A DNA stretch of 32,455 nucleotides. Origin: Lachnospiraceae bacterium. Its GTDB lineage: Bacteria > Bacillota > Clostridia > Lachnospirales > Lachnospiraceae. The stretch is taken from NCBI GenBank assembly GCA_021205565.1, contig JAJPXG010000069.1, positions 1 to 32,455 of the forward strand, in the 5' to 3' direction. The position numbers were made by a program, and so were the translations under genes. The notes below the pieces were generated by a model. It worked only from the letters and a program-made list of their open reading frames with translations, was not told the origin of the DNA and did no database searches. Positions 1-7,519 of the stretch are shown here, piece by piece (position 1 is the stretch's first letter; each line of letters begins with the position of its first letter).

Positions 1-508
1 GGGCTATGAGGTGGGTACTTCCCTCTGCGATGACTCAAAGCTTGACTACTGCAAGGAGATGATGGCGAAGGCCGAGCAGTTAGGCAAGAAGCTTCTGCTT
101 CCTGTTGATACTGTTGTGACCAGCGAGTTCCCGAACCCGATTGATGCCGAGATCGCGACCGAAGTTTATGACTCCACGCAGCTTCCGGCTGACAAGATGG
201 GCATGGATATCGGACCGAAGACGCAGGCTATGTACGCGGAAGCGGTGAAGAGTGCGAAGACCGTTGTCTGGAACGGGCCGATGGGCGTATTTGAGAACCC
301 GATTCTGGCAAAGGGTACTGTGGCGGTAGCGCAGGCGCTGGCTGATACAGACGCGACGACCGTGATCGGCGGCGGCGATTCTGCAGCGGCGATCAATCAG
401 CTGGGCTTTGCTGACAAGGTAACGCACATCTCCACCGGCGGCGGAGCTTCCTTAGAGTTCCTGGAAGGCAAGGAGCTGCCTGGCGTTTATGCGGCTGATG
501 ACAAATAA
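1..508 (+). CDS. pgk: Phosphoglycerate kinase, C-terminal part (5' end outside window)
   Basis: Glycolytic enzyme that transfers phosphate from 1,3-bisphosphoglycerate to ADP in the cytosol. Only the last ~169 codons are present; the first complete codon starts at base 2 and the frame is open to the window edge, so the true start lies upstream. What is visible is the nucleotide-binding C-terminal domain: [11 protein letters not shown], then the glycine-rich [12 protein letters not shown] and [21 protein letters not shown], which are standard for the family. The protein ends normally in a lysine-TAA. It is followed by tpiA in the same direction, the usual glycolytic neighbour, but with an unusually structured 333-base gap between them. 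Confidence 0.97.
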   Translation, partial: GYEVGTSLCDDSKLDYCKEMMAKAEQLGKKLLLPVDTVVTSEFPNPIDAEIATEVYDSTQLPADKMGMDIGPKTQAMYAEAVKSAKTVVWNGPMGVFENPILAKGTVAVAQALADTDATTVIGGGDSAAAINQLGFADKVTHISTGGGASLEFLEGKELPGVYAADDK

Positions 509-543
509 GGATTGATATTTTAATAAAATGATACAAGGGACAA

Positions 544-584
544 AAGGTCAGGAATCGAATGCTCGCATTCGTATTTATGACCTT
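544..584 (+). repeat. Inverted repeat 1 (two-tier hairpin)
   Basis: Outer arms AAGGTCA (544-550) and TGACCTT (578-584) are perfect complements. Inside them CGAATGC (556-562) pairs with GCATTCG (565-571). Together they give an interrupted stem-loop just downstream of pgk. Confidence 0.75.
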
Positions 585-612
585 GGGGACCGCAACGACA
601 TGAGAAAGGAGC

Positions 613-640
613 CAATTTGACCGTTTTTCAGGTCAAATTG
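613..640 (+). repeat. Inverted repeat 2, perfect 10-bp stem
   Basis: CAATTTGACC (613-622) and GGTCAAATTG (631-640) are perfect complements around an 8-base loop. No T-run follows, so a terminator function is unlikely. Confidence 0.8.
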
Positions 641-659
641 TGCGGATTTCGAATGGCGT

Positions 660-697
660 CATGGATTGCGGGAGCGTTTTTGGCGAAGCAATCCATG
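660..697 (+). repeat. Inverted repeat 3, perfect 10-bp stem
   Basis: CATGGATTGC (660-669) and GCAATCCATG (688-697) are perfect complements around an 18-base loop. Confidence 0.8.
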
Positions 698-745
698 GTA
701 TCATTATCCTTTTGTCACTTTAATCATAAAATAAATATCCGGGCA

Positions 746-796
746 AAACGGCATCTGACAGGCCTTTTAACAGGCGCGGACGATGCCGTTTGTCAG
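746..796 (+). repeat. Inverted repeat 4 with two competing pairings
   Basis: AAACGGCATC (746-755) pairs perfectly with GATGCCGTTT (782-791). CTGACA (755-760) can instead pair with TGTCAG (791-796). Because 756-760 would be enclosed by the first stem with no linker bases, the two stems cannot easily form together and look like alternatives. The element ends 46 bases before the tpiA start. Confidence 0.7.
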
Positions 797-841
797 GAAT
801 AAGATATCAGATAAACTTAAAAAAGAAAGAGGTAGAATCAT

Positions 842-1591
842 ATGGCAAGAAAGAAGATTATAGCCGGCAAATGGAAGATGAACATGACTCCTTCCCCGGC
901 GGTGGAACTGATCGAGACTTTAAAACCGCTCGTCGTCAATGACGATGTGGATGTGGTATTCTGCGTACCGGCGATCGACATCATTCCGGCAGTGGAAGCA
1001 GTGAAGGGTACCAACATTCAGATCGGCGCTGAGAATATGTATTATGAGGAAAAGGGTGCATACACAGGTGAGATTGCTCCCACCATGCTGGTAGACGCCG
1101 GTGTGAAATACGTCATTATCGGCCACTCCGAGAGACGTGAATATTTCGCGGAGACCAATGAGACGGTTAATAAAAAGGTCCTGAAGGCTTTTGAGCACGG
1201 CCTGACCCCCATCATCTGCTGCGGCGAGACGCTGACGCAGAGAGAGCAGGGCATCACCATTGATTTTGTTCGTCAGCAGATCAAGATCGCGTTCCAGAAC
1301 GTGACCGCCGGGCAGGCTGCGACAGCAGTCATCGCTTATGAGCCGATCTGGGCCATCGGCACCGGCAAGACTGCGACCAGCGACCAGGCCGAGGAGGTCT
1401 GCGCAGCCATCCGTGCCTGCATCGGAGAAATTTATGATGAGGCGACCGCACAGGCCATCCGTATCCAGTACGGCGGTTCTGTGAACGCCAAAACTGCGGC
1501 TGACCTCTTTGCAAAAGAGGACATCGACGGCGGTCTTGTGGGCGGCGCGAGCTTAAAGGCAGAGTTCGGACAGATTGTGAATTATCAGTAG
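842..1591 (+). CDS. tpiA: Triose-phosphate isomerase
   Basis: Interconverts dihydroxyacetone phosphate and glyceraldehyde 3-phosphate in glycolysis. The 249-residue length is normal for the family. The start AGKWKMN carries catalytic Lys12, IIGHSERRE contains the electrophile His95, and [15 protein letters not shown] contains the catalytic base Glu167 followed by the flexible phosphate loop. [14 protein letters not shown] and [11 protein letters not shown] are the C-terminal phosphate-binding segments. The ATG is preceded by AGAGG at good spacing. It follows pgk, and the transcript probably ends at the strong hairpin at 1656-1720 before the convergent GH4 gene. Confidence 0.98.
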   Translation: MARKKIIAGKWKMNMTPSPAVELIETLKPLVVNDDVDVVFCVPAIDIIPAVEAVKGTNIQIGAENMYYEEKGAYTGEIAPTMLVDAGVKYVIIGHSERREYFAETNETVNKKVLKAFEHGLTPIICCGETLTQREQGITIDFVRQQIKIAFQNVTAGQAATAVIAYEPIWAIGTGKTATSDQAEEVCAAIRACIGEIYDEATAQAIRIQYGGSVNAKTAADLFAKEDIDGGLVGGASLKAEFGQIVNYQ

Positions 1592-1655
1592 AACATACGG
1601 CTGTGCCTGACGGAGCAGATATGTTCCCGCTTTGTATGTATTTTTAAAGAAATAG

Positions 1656-1720
1656 AAACACCCTGTCATGTGGTTTTATACGACTTAAAAAGACCGGTAA
1701 ATTACATGACAGGGTGTTTT
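1656..1720. terminator. Bidirectional terminator between tpiA and the GH4 gene
   Basis: AAACACCCTGTCATGT (1656-1671) and ACATGACAGGGTGTTT (1704-1719) form a perfect 16-bp stem around a 32-base loop. A-rich on the left and T-rich on the right, it can serve both converging genes. The loop is unusually long for a simple intrinsic terminator. Confidence 0.75.
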
Positions 1721-1756
1721 GCTTCTATAATCAGATTTTACATATTCTTCTGGATA

Positions 1757-3160
1757 TCAATTATTTTTCCATCCATCTGGTAAATATTGCATCGTATTTT
1801 CAATCATATCGTCTGCCAGCTGCTTGACGTCAGCTTCGGAAGCCCGGCCTTTTACAAGCGGGTCATTCAGGAAGGCTTTATACACGGGCTCCCGGTTACA
1901 GGTCAGCGCGGCTTCCAGCGTATATTCATGATTTTCAATATGCGGCATGAGCAGCGCACGCAGGTCACTGGGAACGGCACCGGCAATCAGAGGCTTGATG
2001 GAGTCGCGGGAGAAGACAGCGTTGGTCTCCACGACTGCAGATGCGGGCAGGTTGGGAATCTGCAGGCCGGTGTTGGGAATATTCACGTTACTGACGACGC
2101 GGGTGAGGCCGCACAGTGCCTTGATTAAAAGGATTCCCTCCTCTCCGGATGGCTTTAACTCGATTTCCTCTTCACCGCTTGCGAGTCTGGCGCTTCTGTC
2201 CAGACGTTTTTTCAGATCCTCTTTTCTCCAGTCTACGGTCGTCAGGCCGAATTTCCAGCTTGTTACGGTTTCAGGATCCTTCAGATATTCGTCACCGGGC
2301 ATGAATTCCGCCAGATGGCGGTCTCCGGCCGCGGCAATCAGTCCATAGCGTCTGAACAGATCAAACTTGACGCGGTGCGCGCAGGCAAAGGTTGAGTTGG
2401 CCCAGTTTTGGTCCGGCTCGTTGAAGCCTTCCTCAAAGTGTGCGTCTATATAATCCCGATATACGGGAAAGAGGTCGATCCCTTTGTAGGAAGCCTGGTC
2501 AAACCAGGTAAAGTGATTGATTCCCAGAACGTTGATGATAATATCCCTGCGGTCGATATCTTTTATGCCGAAGGTTTCCTCGCAGATTCCTTTCAGCACC
2601 TTCTGTGTGCCAAAGACTTCGTGACAGCAGCCAAAGGCCTTGATTTCAGGAAATACATGATACAGGGTTTTCACACATAAAGACATGGGGTTGGTGTAAT
2701 TGATCACCCAGGCATCCGGCGCGTACTCTTTGATGGCATTGGCAAACTCCACGAACATCGGAAGCGTGCGCAGGGCGCGGATTGTGCCGCCGGGGCCTGC
2801 TGTGTCGCCGACGGACTGCCAGATACCGAGGCGTTCCGGCAAATGTACATCGGACTGCATCTCATCAAAGGTGCCGGGCAGAATGGAGATGACTACGAAG
2901 TCTGCTCCGGTCAGCGCTTCTTTGATGGTATCGCAGGTGGTATAGTGCCATTTTCCAACGGTATCGTCACGGTCAGTGAGATGATTACCGATGCTCTCAT
3001 TATTGTGGGCAGCCTGCCGGTCAATATCGTAGAGACGGATGGTGCCGCTTAAAGAGGCGTCCATCGACAGGTCTGTCATGAACGTCCAGGCCCAGCCGCG
3101 GGAGCCGCCGCCAATGTAGGCAATCTGCAGGTCAGTTACTTTGTCATTCGCGTATTTCAT
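1757..3160 (-). CDS. GH4 family NAD-dependent glycosidase, probable alpha-galacturonidase (LplD-like)
   Basis: Glycoside hydrolase family 4 enzymes cleave glycosides through an NAD- and metal-dependent redox-elimination mechanism in the cytosol. The N-terminus shows the Rossmann fold (IAYIGGGSRGW, residues 13-23). NYTNPM (154-159) is the family sugar-binding segment. CHEV (179-182) is the metal-site motif that marks the alpha-galacturonidase subgroup, in place of the CHSV or CNVP forms of other GH4 enzymes; GINHFTW (213-219) follows. At 467 residues it is full length. The start has AGGAGG six bases upstream. It stands alone on the minus strand among unrelated housekeeping genes, with no transporter or pectin genes beside it. 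The substrate is inferred from the motif only; another alpha-uronide or alpha-glycoside is possible. Confidence 0.85.
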   Translation of the reverse strand: MKYANDKVTDLQIAYIGGGSRGWAWTFMTDLSMDASLSGTIRLYDIDRQAAHNNESIGNHLTDRDDTVGKWHYTTCDTIKEALTGADFVVISILPGTFDEMQSDVHLPERLGIWQSVGDTAGPGGTIRALRTLPMFVEFANAIKEYAPDAWVINYTNPMSLCVKTLYHVFPEIKAFGCCHEVFGTQKVLKGICEETFGIKDIDRRDIIINVLGINHFTWFDQASYKGIDLFPVYRDYIDAHFEEGFNEPDQNWANSTFACAHRVKFDLFRRYGLIAAAGDRHLAEFMPGDEYLKDPETVTSWKFGLTTVDWRKEDLKKRLDRSARLASGEEEIELKPSGEEGILLIKALCGLTRVVSNVNIPNTGLQIPNLPASAVVETNAVFSRDSIKPLIAGAVPSDLRALLMPHIENHEYTLEAALTCNREPVYKAFLNDPLVKGRASEADVKQLADDMIENTMQYLPDGWKNN

Positions 3161-3210
3161 AGATGTCCTCCTGAGAATTGTTCATTTATTCTATGTTTAC
3201 TGCTGCGAAA

Positions 3211-3239
3211 AGTATAGCATACGTCTTTCCTGTTTGCAC
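3211..3239 (-). promoter_or_regulatory. Candidate promoter of the GH4 gene
   Basis: On the minus strand a good -10 (TATACT, 3216-3211) lies 17 bases from a poor -35 (GTGCAA, 3239-3234). The weak -35 would suit an activated gene. No clear catabolite-repression (cre) box was seen. Confidence 0.35.
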
Positions 3240-3332
3240 ATATATTTTTTTCATAAAAACAGTCTCTTTTTTGAATTGCTTCTGTGATATCGACGTATAT
3301 ACCGCAAGGAAACCAGGGGAGGCTCATTTTTC

Positions 3333-3361
3333 TTGCATGATGGAGAAAATCCTGCTATACT
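3333..3361 (+). promoter_or_regulatory. Sigma-A-type promoter of pepF
   Basis: TTGCAT (3333-3338), a 17-base spacer and TATACT (3356-3361) lie about 78 bases before the pepF start. Confidence 0.65.
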
Positions 3362-3438
3362 GACGAGGAATGAGATATTTCCGGCATTCGATGATGGCAC
3401 GAAAGATGTGATCAGATCAATACAAAAAGGAGACTGTC

Positions 3439-5232
3439 ATGGCTAAGAGAGTACCGAAACGAAGCGAGATTCCCATGGAAAAGCGTTGGGCGACTGAGGA
3501 TCTGTATCAGTCGGATGCAGAATGGGAGAAGGATTATGAGCAAATCAGCGCAGACCTGTCACAGATTGAGCAGTATAAAGGCCATCTGGGTGAGAGCGCG
3601 CAGACGCTGCTTGCGTACCTGGATCTGGAGGACGCACTCTCTCAGAGGATGGAGAAATTGGGGCAGTATGCGCACTTGAACAGCGATGTGGATACGACCA
3701 ATACGGACTATCAGGCGATGGGGATGAAATCCAGGAGACTTTTTTCCAAGTTCGGGGAAGCGGTGTCGTTTGCTGATCCGGAAATCATGGATATTCCCGT
3801 GGAAACACTTGAAAAATTCCGGGAAAGTGATGAGCATTATCGTGTATATGACCGTTATTTCACGGTTCTGGAGCGAAACCGCCTACACACCCGCAGCAAG
3901 GAAGTGGAAGCGCTTTTGGCCGGGTCGAATGAAATGGCACAGGCACCGTCGAATATTTTCGGCATGTTCAATAATGCGGATGTCACTTTTAAAGATATTA
4001 CGGATGAGAATGGCGAGGAAGCGCCGGTTACACACGGCAGATATATCGGCTATCTGGAGAGCACGGACCGATCGGTCAGGAAGGCTGCGTTTGAATCCAT
4101 GTATTTAAGCTACAAGCAGTACATCAACACCATTTCCTCCGCGTACAGTGGGTGTATCAGTCAGGCAAGATTTTTTGCAAAGGCCAGGGGATATTCTTCC
4201 ACAAGAAGTATGTATACAGACAGGAACGGCGTGCCGGAGGAGGTTTATGACAATCTGATTGAGGCAGTCCATGCCGCGCTTCCATCCATGTACCGTTATG
4301 TGGCGCTTCGCAAAAAGATGTTGGGTGTGGACGAGCTGCATATGTATGATGTCTATGTGCCGATTGTGCCGGAATGCAAGGTTACGATTCCGTATGAGGA
4401 AGCGCAGGCTACCATTATGGAAGCCTTAAAGCCTCTGGGGGAGACTTATCTTTCCGTGTTAAAGGAAGGGTTTGAAAACCGCTGGGTCGATGCCTGTGAG
4501 AATGAAGGAAAACGCAGCGGGGCATACAGCAGCGGTGGAATGGTACATCCGTATGTTCTGATGACTTATCAGGGCACCATGGATAATATGTTTACGCTGG
4601 CGCATGAAATGGGGCATTCTCTGCATTCCTATTTCAGTGCAAAGGCGCAGCCTCATCAGACGGCGGATTATGTGATTTTCGTGGCGGAGGTTGCGTCCAC
4701 CTGCAATGAGATGCTGCTGACGAGATACCTGCTGAATACGACGACGGATCCTGTGATGCGCTCCTATGTGATCAATCATTTTCTGGACAGTATCAAGGGA
4801 ACCCTGTATCGCCAGACCATGTTTGCGGAGTTTGAGATGAAGGCGCATAAGATGGCGGAGGAGGGGCAGGCGCTGACATCCAAAAGCTTAAGCGATCTTT
4901 ATTATGGCCTGAATCAGCTTTACTTTGGGCCGGATATGGTTTCGGATGATCTGATCCGCTATGAGTGGGCGAGAATCCCGCACTTTTATTCGCCGTTTTA
5001 TGTGTATCAGTACGCGACCGGCATTTCCGCGGCGGTGGCTTTGTCCGACCGGATTTTAAAGGAAGGAGAGCCGGCTGTAGAAGATTATTTTCGGTTTTTG
5101 TCCGCAGGCGGCAGTAAAGACCCGATCGATATCTTAAAGCTTGCCGGAGTGGATATGAGTACACCCGGGCCGGTGCAGGCAACGGTGCGTCTTTTTGATG
5201 AGATGCTTACGGAGCTGGAGGCGTCTTTATAG
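3439..5232 (+). CDS. pepF: Oligoendopeptidase F (M3B zinc metallopeptidase)
   Basis: Cytosolic zinc peptidase of family M3B that cleaves short peptides, used in peptide recycling. The zinc motif HEMGH is at residues 389-393 within TLAHEMGHSLHSYFS, and the third ligand is probably Glu417 in FVAEVASTCNE. The 597-residue length matches the family. The N-terminal helical lobe begins with PKRSEIPMEKRWATEDLY, typical of PepF, and the C-terminal part YQYATGISAAVAL contains the substrate-binding tyrosines usual for M3 enzymes. AAAGGAG precedes the ATG. It has its own promoter (3333-3361) and terminator (5255-5280), so it is probably monocistronic. Confidence 0.96.
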   Translation: MAKRVPKRSEIPMEKRWATEDLYQSDAEWEKDYEQISADLSQIEQYKGHLGESAQTLLAYLDLEDALSQRMEKLGQYAHLNSDVDTTNTDYQAMGMKSRRLFSKFGEAVSFADPEIMDIPVETLEKFRESDEHYRVYDRYFTVLERNRLHTRSKEVEALLAGSNEMAQAPSNIFGMFNNADVTFKDITDENGEEAPVTHGRYIGYLESTDRSVRKAAFESMYLSYKQYINTISSAYSGCISQARFFAKARGYSSTRSMYTDRNGVPEEVYDNLIEAVHAALPSMYRYVALRKKMLGVDELHMYDVYVPIVPECKVTIPYEEAQATIMEALKPLGETYLSVLKEGFENRWVDACENEGKRSGAYSSGGMVHPYVLMTYQGTMDNMFTLAHEMGHSLHSYFSAKAQPHQTADYVIFVAEVASTCNEMLLTRYLLNTTTDPVMRSYVINHFLDSIKGTLYRQTMFAEFEMKAHKMAEEGQALTSKSLSDLYYGLNQLYFGPDMVSDDLIRYEWARIPHFYSPFYVYQYATGISAAVALSDRILKEGEPAVEDYFRFLSAGGSKDPIDILKLAGVDMSTPGPVQATVRLFDEMLTELEASL

Positions 5233-5254
5233 GCCGATGCCAATCGGAATATGG

Positions 5255-5280
5255 AAGGGGCAGCAGAGGCTGTCCCTTTT
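5255..5280 (+). terminator. Intrinsic terminator after pepF
   Basis: AAGGGGCAGC and GCTGTCCCTT pair with one G-U wobble around a 4-base loop and run directly into TTTTATA. Confidence 0.75.
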
Positions 5281-5331
5281 ATAGTACCGGCATATTTGGT
5301 GAACATAGAGGGCAAAACATACAGGAAAGTC

Positions 5332-5360
5332 TTGATTTTTCAAAAGGCCTTTAGTATATT
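5332..5360 (+). promoter_or_regulatory. Sigma-A-type promoter of the plsX operon
   Basis: TTGATT (5332-5337), a 17-base spacer and TATATT (5355-5360) lie 54 bases before the plsX start. The AT-rich stretch just downstream could hold an operator, but no certain site is recognisable. Confidence 0.65.
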
Positions 5361-5414
5361 AGAAGTTAGGTATTTTTTACATATTGTTCCGGCTTTGATG
5401 ACAGGAGAGGTAAA

Positions 5415-6425
5415 ATGGCTGAGTTGGTAAAGATAGCTGTGGACGCCATGGGCGGCGATGAGGCCCCGGGCGTGATTGTACAGGCTGTAGTGGAGGCACT
5501 GAATGCCTCTGATAAAATTAAGGTTTTCCTGGTAGGAAAAGAGGACGTTGTCAGAAATGAACTGTCCAAGTACACTTACCCTCAGGAGAGGCTTGAGGTG
5601 GTGAATGCCACGGAAGTCATTGAGATGGCGGAGCCGCCGGCCACAGCCATCCGCAAAAAGAAGGATTCTTCAATTGTGGTGGCCATGAAAATGGTGAAAA
5701 GCGGTCAGTGTGACGCCTATGTATCCGCAGGCAGCACCGGCGCAAATCTGGTAGGCGGCCAGGCACTGGTAGGCAGACTGCCTGGCGTTCGTCGCTCTCC
5801 CCTGGCACCTTTAATCCCGACCGCGAAGGGAGTTTCTCTTCTGATTGACTGCGGCGCCAATGTCGATGCGAAGGCGGTGGATCTTGTGCAGTTTGCAAAG
5901 ATGGGTTCCATCTATATGGAAAACATCATGGGCATCAAAAAACCGACGGTAGGCATTGTCAATATTGGTTCTGAGGAGGAAAAAGGCAACGCATTGGTTA
6001 AGGAAACGTTTCCGCTTCTGCGTGATTGCCAGGATATCAATTTTGTCGGCAGCGTGGAAGCCAGGGACATTCCCGCAGGCGGTGTGGATGTGATTGTCTG
6101 CGAGGCTTTTGTGGGCAATGTCATCCTGAAAATGTACGAAGGAGTGGGAGGAACACTGATTAAGGAAGTGAAGGCCGGTATGGTTTCCACAACCCGCAGC
6201 AAAATCGGCGCTCTTTTAGTGAAACCGGCCCTGAAGCAGACATTGAAAAAATTTGACCTTGATCAGTACGGCGGCGCTCCCATGCTGGGATTAAACGGTC
6301 TGGTGGTCAAAACCCATGGTTCTGCCAGCGTCACGGAAGTGAAAAACTCTGTTTTACAGTGCATTGATTTTACTGAGCAGCACATCAGTGAGAAGATTCA
6401 GACGGCGTTGAATAAAGAAATGTAA
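5415..6425 (+). CDS. plsX: Phosphate acyltransferase PlsX
   Basis: Makes acyl-phosphate from acyl-ACP, the first step of the PlsX/PlsY route to phosphatidic acid, as a peripheral membrane enzyme. The start KIAVDAMGGDEAPG, the central YVSAGSTGANLVGG, LIDCGANVD and the C-terminal GGAPMLGLNGLVVKTHGSA are family hallmarks, and 336 residues is the usual length. A purine-rich GGAGAGG site precedes the ATG. It is followed by acpP, whose product supplies the acyl donor. Its partner acyltransferase PlsY is encoded at 31253, in the same window but not the same operon. Confidence 0.97.
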   Translation: MAELVKIAVDAMGGDEAPGVIVQAVVEALNASDKIKVFLVGKEDVVRNELSKYTYPQERLEVVNATEVIEMAEPPATAIRKKKDSSIVVAMKMVKSGQCDAYVSAGSTGANLVGGQALVGRLPGVRRSPLAPLIPTAKGVSLLIDCGANVDAKAVDLVQFAKMGSIYMENIMGIKKPTVGIVNIGSEEEKGNALVKETFPLLRDCQDINFVGSVEARDIPAGGVDVIVCEAFVGNVILKMYEGVGGTLIKEVKAGMVSTTRSKIGALLVKPALKQTLKKFDLDQYGGAPMLGLNGLVVKTHGSASVTEVKNSVLQCIDFTEQHISEKIQTALNKEM

Positions 6426-6508
6426 AAATGTATGCGCGGACGAGGCTGCTTTTAACGTCTGCCATATGCAGGAGAAAATATACACGAATAAAAAAGGAGA
6501 ATGAGACA

Positions 6509-6754
6509 ATGGAATTTGAGAAAGTAAGACAGATTATTATGGACGAGCTGCATTTAAAGGAGGAGGAGATTACGCTGGATACCAATTTAAGCGAGGATCT
6601 GGGCGTGGACTCTCTTGATCTTTATCAGGTTATTCTGAATATCCAGGATGCATTTGATGTGGAATTCCCGGATGAAATCTTTGAGGGCGACTCCATGAAG
6701 ACGGTGCGCGACTGTGTCGAAGCGCTGAAAACGGAGCTTGCAAAAAAGGCATAA
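6509..6754 (+). CDS. acpP: Acyl carrier protein
   Basis: Small acidic carrier that holds growing acyl chains on a phosphopantetheine arm. LGVDSLDLYQV (residues 31-41) contains the attachment serine Ser35. The 81-residue length assumes the ATG at 6509, which gives the normal MEFEKVRQII start and has GGAG upstream; the frame is open further upstream to 6428 but that extension is unlike ACP. It lies 83 bases after plsX and ends just before an intrinsic terminator. A specialised carrier is possible, but the context next to plsX and rnc indicates the main fatty-acid ACP. Confidence 0.95.
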   Translation: MEFEKVRQIIMDELHLKEEEITLDTNLSEDLGVDSLDLYQVILNIQDAFDVEFPDEIFEGDSMKTVRDCVEALKTELAKKA

Positions 6755-6760
6755 AGGCAG

Positions 6761-6784
6761 GAGCCCTTTTTCAAGGGCTCTTTT
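6761..6784 (+). terminator. Intrinsic terminator or attenuator between acpP and rnc
   Basis: GAGCCCTT and AAGGGCTC pair perfectly around a 4-base loop and are followed by TTTT. It begins 7 bases after acpP and stands only 16 bases before rnc, so it probably reduces rather than abolishes read-through, giving more acpP than rnc-smc mRNA. Confidence 0.75.
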
Positions 6785-6799
6785 CACGGAGGGGTATGT

Positions 6800-7519
6800 A
6801 TGCAGTACGGCGCGACGCGGGAAGGCCAGGCAGAGCTTGAAGGAAAAATCGGATATTCGTTTTTAAACAGAGCCCTTTTGAAGCAGGCTCTGACCCACAG
6901 CTCCTACGCCAACGAAATAAAAATTACAAAATGTGAAAATTATGAACGCCTGGAATTCCTGGGGGACGCGGTTTTAGAGCTGGTCTCCAGCGATTTTTTG
7001 TTTTCAGAATATCCGGACATGACAGAGGGCAGGCTGAGTAAGCTGAGGGCTTCCCTGGTCTGCGAGACAGCGCTTGCATATACGGCTCATCAGCTGGGGC
7101 TGGAGCGTTATTATTTACTGGGCAGAGGCGAAGAAACCACAGGGGGAAGAGCGCGCTCATCCATTGCCTGTGACGTGGTGGAGGCTTTGATCGGCGCAAT
7201 TTACCTGGACAGTGGTATTGATGAAGCCAGGAAATTTATTTTTGCCTTTATTTTAAATAATATTGAATCAAAGCAGTTATTTTATGACGCGAAATCGATC
7301 CTGCAGGAATATGTTCAGGGTGGAGTCAAAGGACAGTTAAATTACCGTGTTGTTTATGAAAAGGGTCCCGAGCATGACAAGGAGTTTTATGTGGAGCTAA
7401 CTTTGGATGAGCGCATTGTCGGTCATGGGACGGGCCATAATAAAAAAGCTGCGGAGCAGCAGGCCGCATATAAGGCATTATTGATGTTACAGAACGAGGA
7501 CGGACTTTCATGTACCTGA
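6800..7519 (+). CDS. rnc: Ribonuclease III
   Basis: Double-strand-specific endoribonuclease that processes rRNA precursors and structured mRNAs. The signature NYERLEFLGDAVLELV (residues 47-62) holds Glu52 and Asp56; DVVEALIGAIYLD holds Asp125 and Glu128, completing the metal site. A double-stranded RNA-binding domain occupies roughly residues 167-235, ending GHNKKAAEQQAAYKALLML. The 239-residue length is standard. The ATG at 6800 follows a GGAGGGG site; an ATG four bases upstream is in another frame. Its last 10 bases overlap the start of smc, pointing to translational coupling. Confidence 0.97.
   Translation: MQYGATREGQAELEGKIGYSFLNRALLKQALTHSSYANEIKITKCENYERLEFLGDAVLELVSSDFLFSEYPDMTEGRLSKLRASLVCETALAYTAHQLGLERYYLLGRGEETTGGRARSSIACDVVEALIGAIYLDSGIDEARKFIFAFILNNIESKQLFYDAKSILQEYVQGGVKGQLNYRVVYEKGPEHDKEFYVELTLDERIVGHGTGHNKKAAEQQAAYKALLMLQNEDGLSCT

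Larger units (their letters stand above)
509..841 (+). other. pgk-tpiA intergenic region rich in stem-loops
   Basis: This 333-base gap holds no convincing gene. A 61-codon open frame (617-802) crosses two of the inverted repeats and looks accidental. It contains four separate inverted repeats at 544-584, 613-640, 660-697 and 746-796, three of them with perfect 10-bp arms. None is followed by a proper T-run, so they are not simple intrinsic terminators. The ribosome binding site of tpiA (AGAGG) is at the right end. I see no good sigma-A promoter. It may be a dispersed intergenic repeat, an mRNA-stabilising spacer, or a regulatory leader for tpiA. Confidence 0.8.

Noticed and set aside
617-802. 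A 61-codon open frame between pgk and tpiA
   Set aside because: It runs through two inverted repeats, has a poor start context and no recognisable protein features.
3178-3363. A 61-codon open frame upstream of pepF
   Set aside because: AT-rich leader sequence that overlaps the pepF promoter, without a ribosome binding site.
5355-5385. A possible FapR-type operator before plsX (TTAGTATATTAGAAGTTAGG)
   Set aside because: Only a loose match to the known site, and no fapR gene lies in the window.
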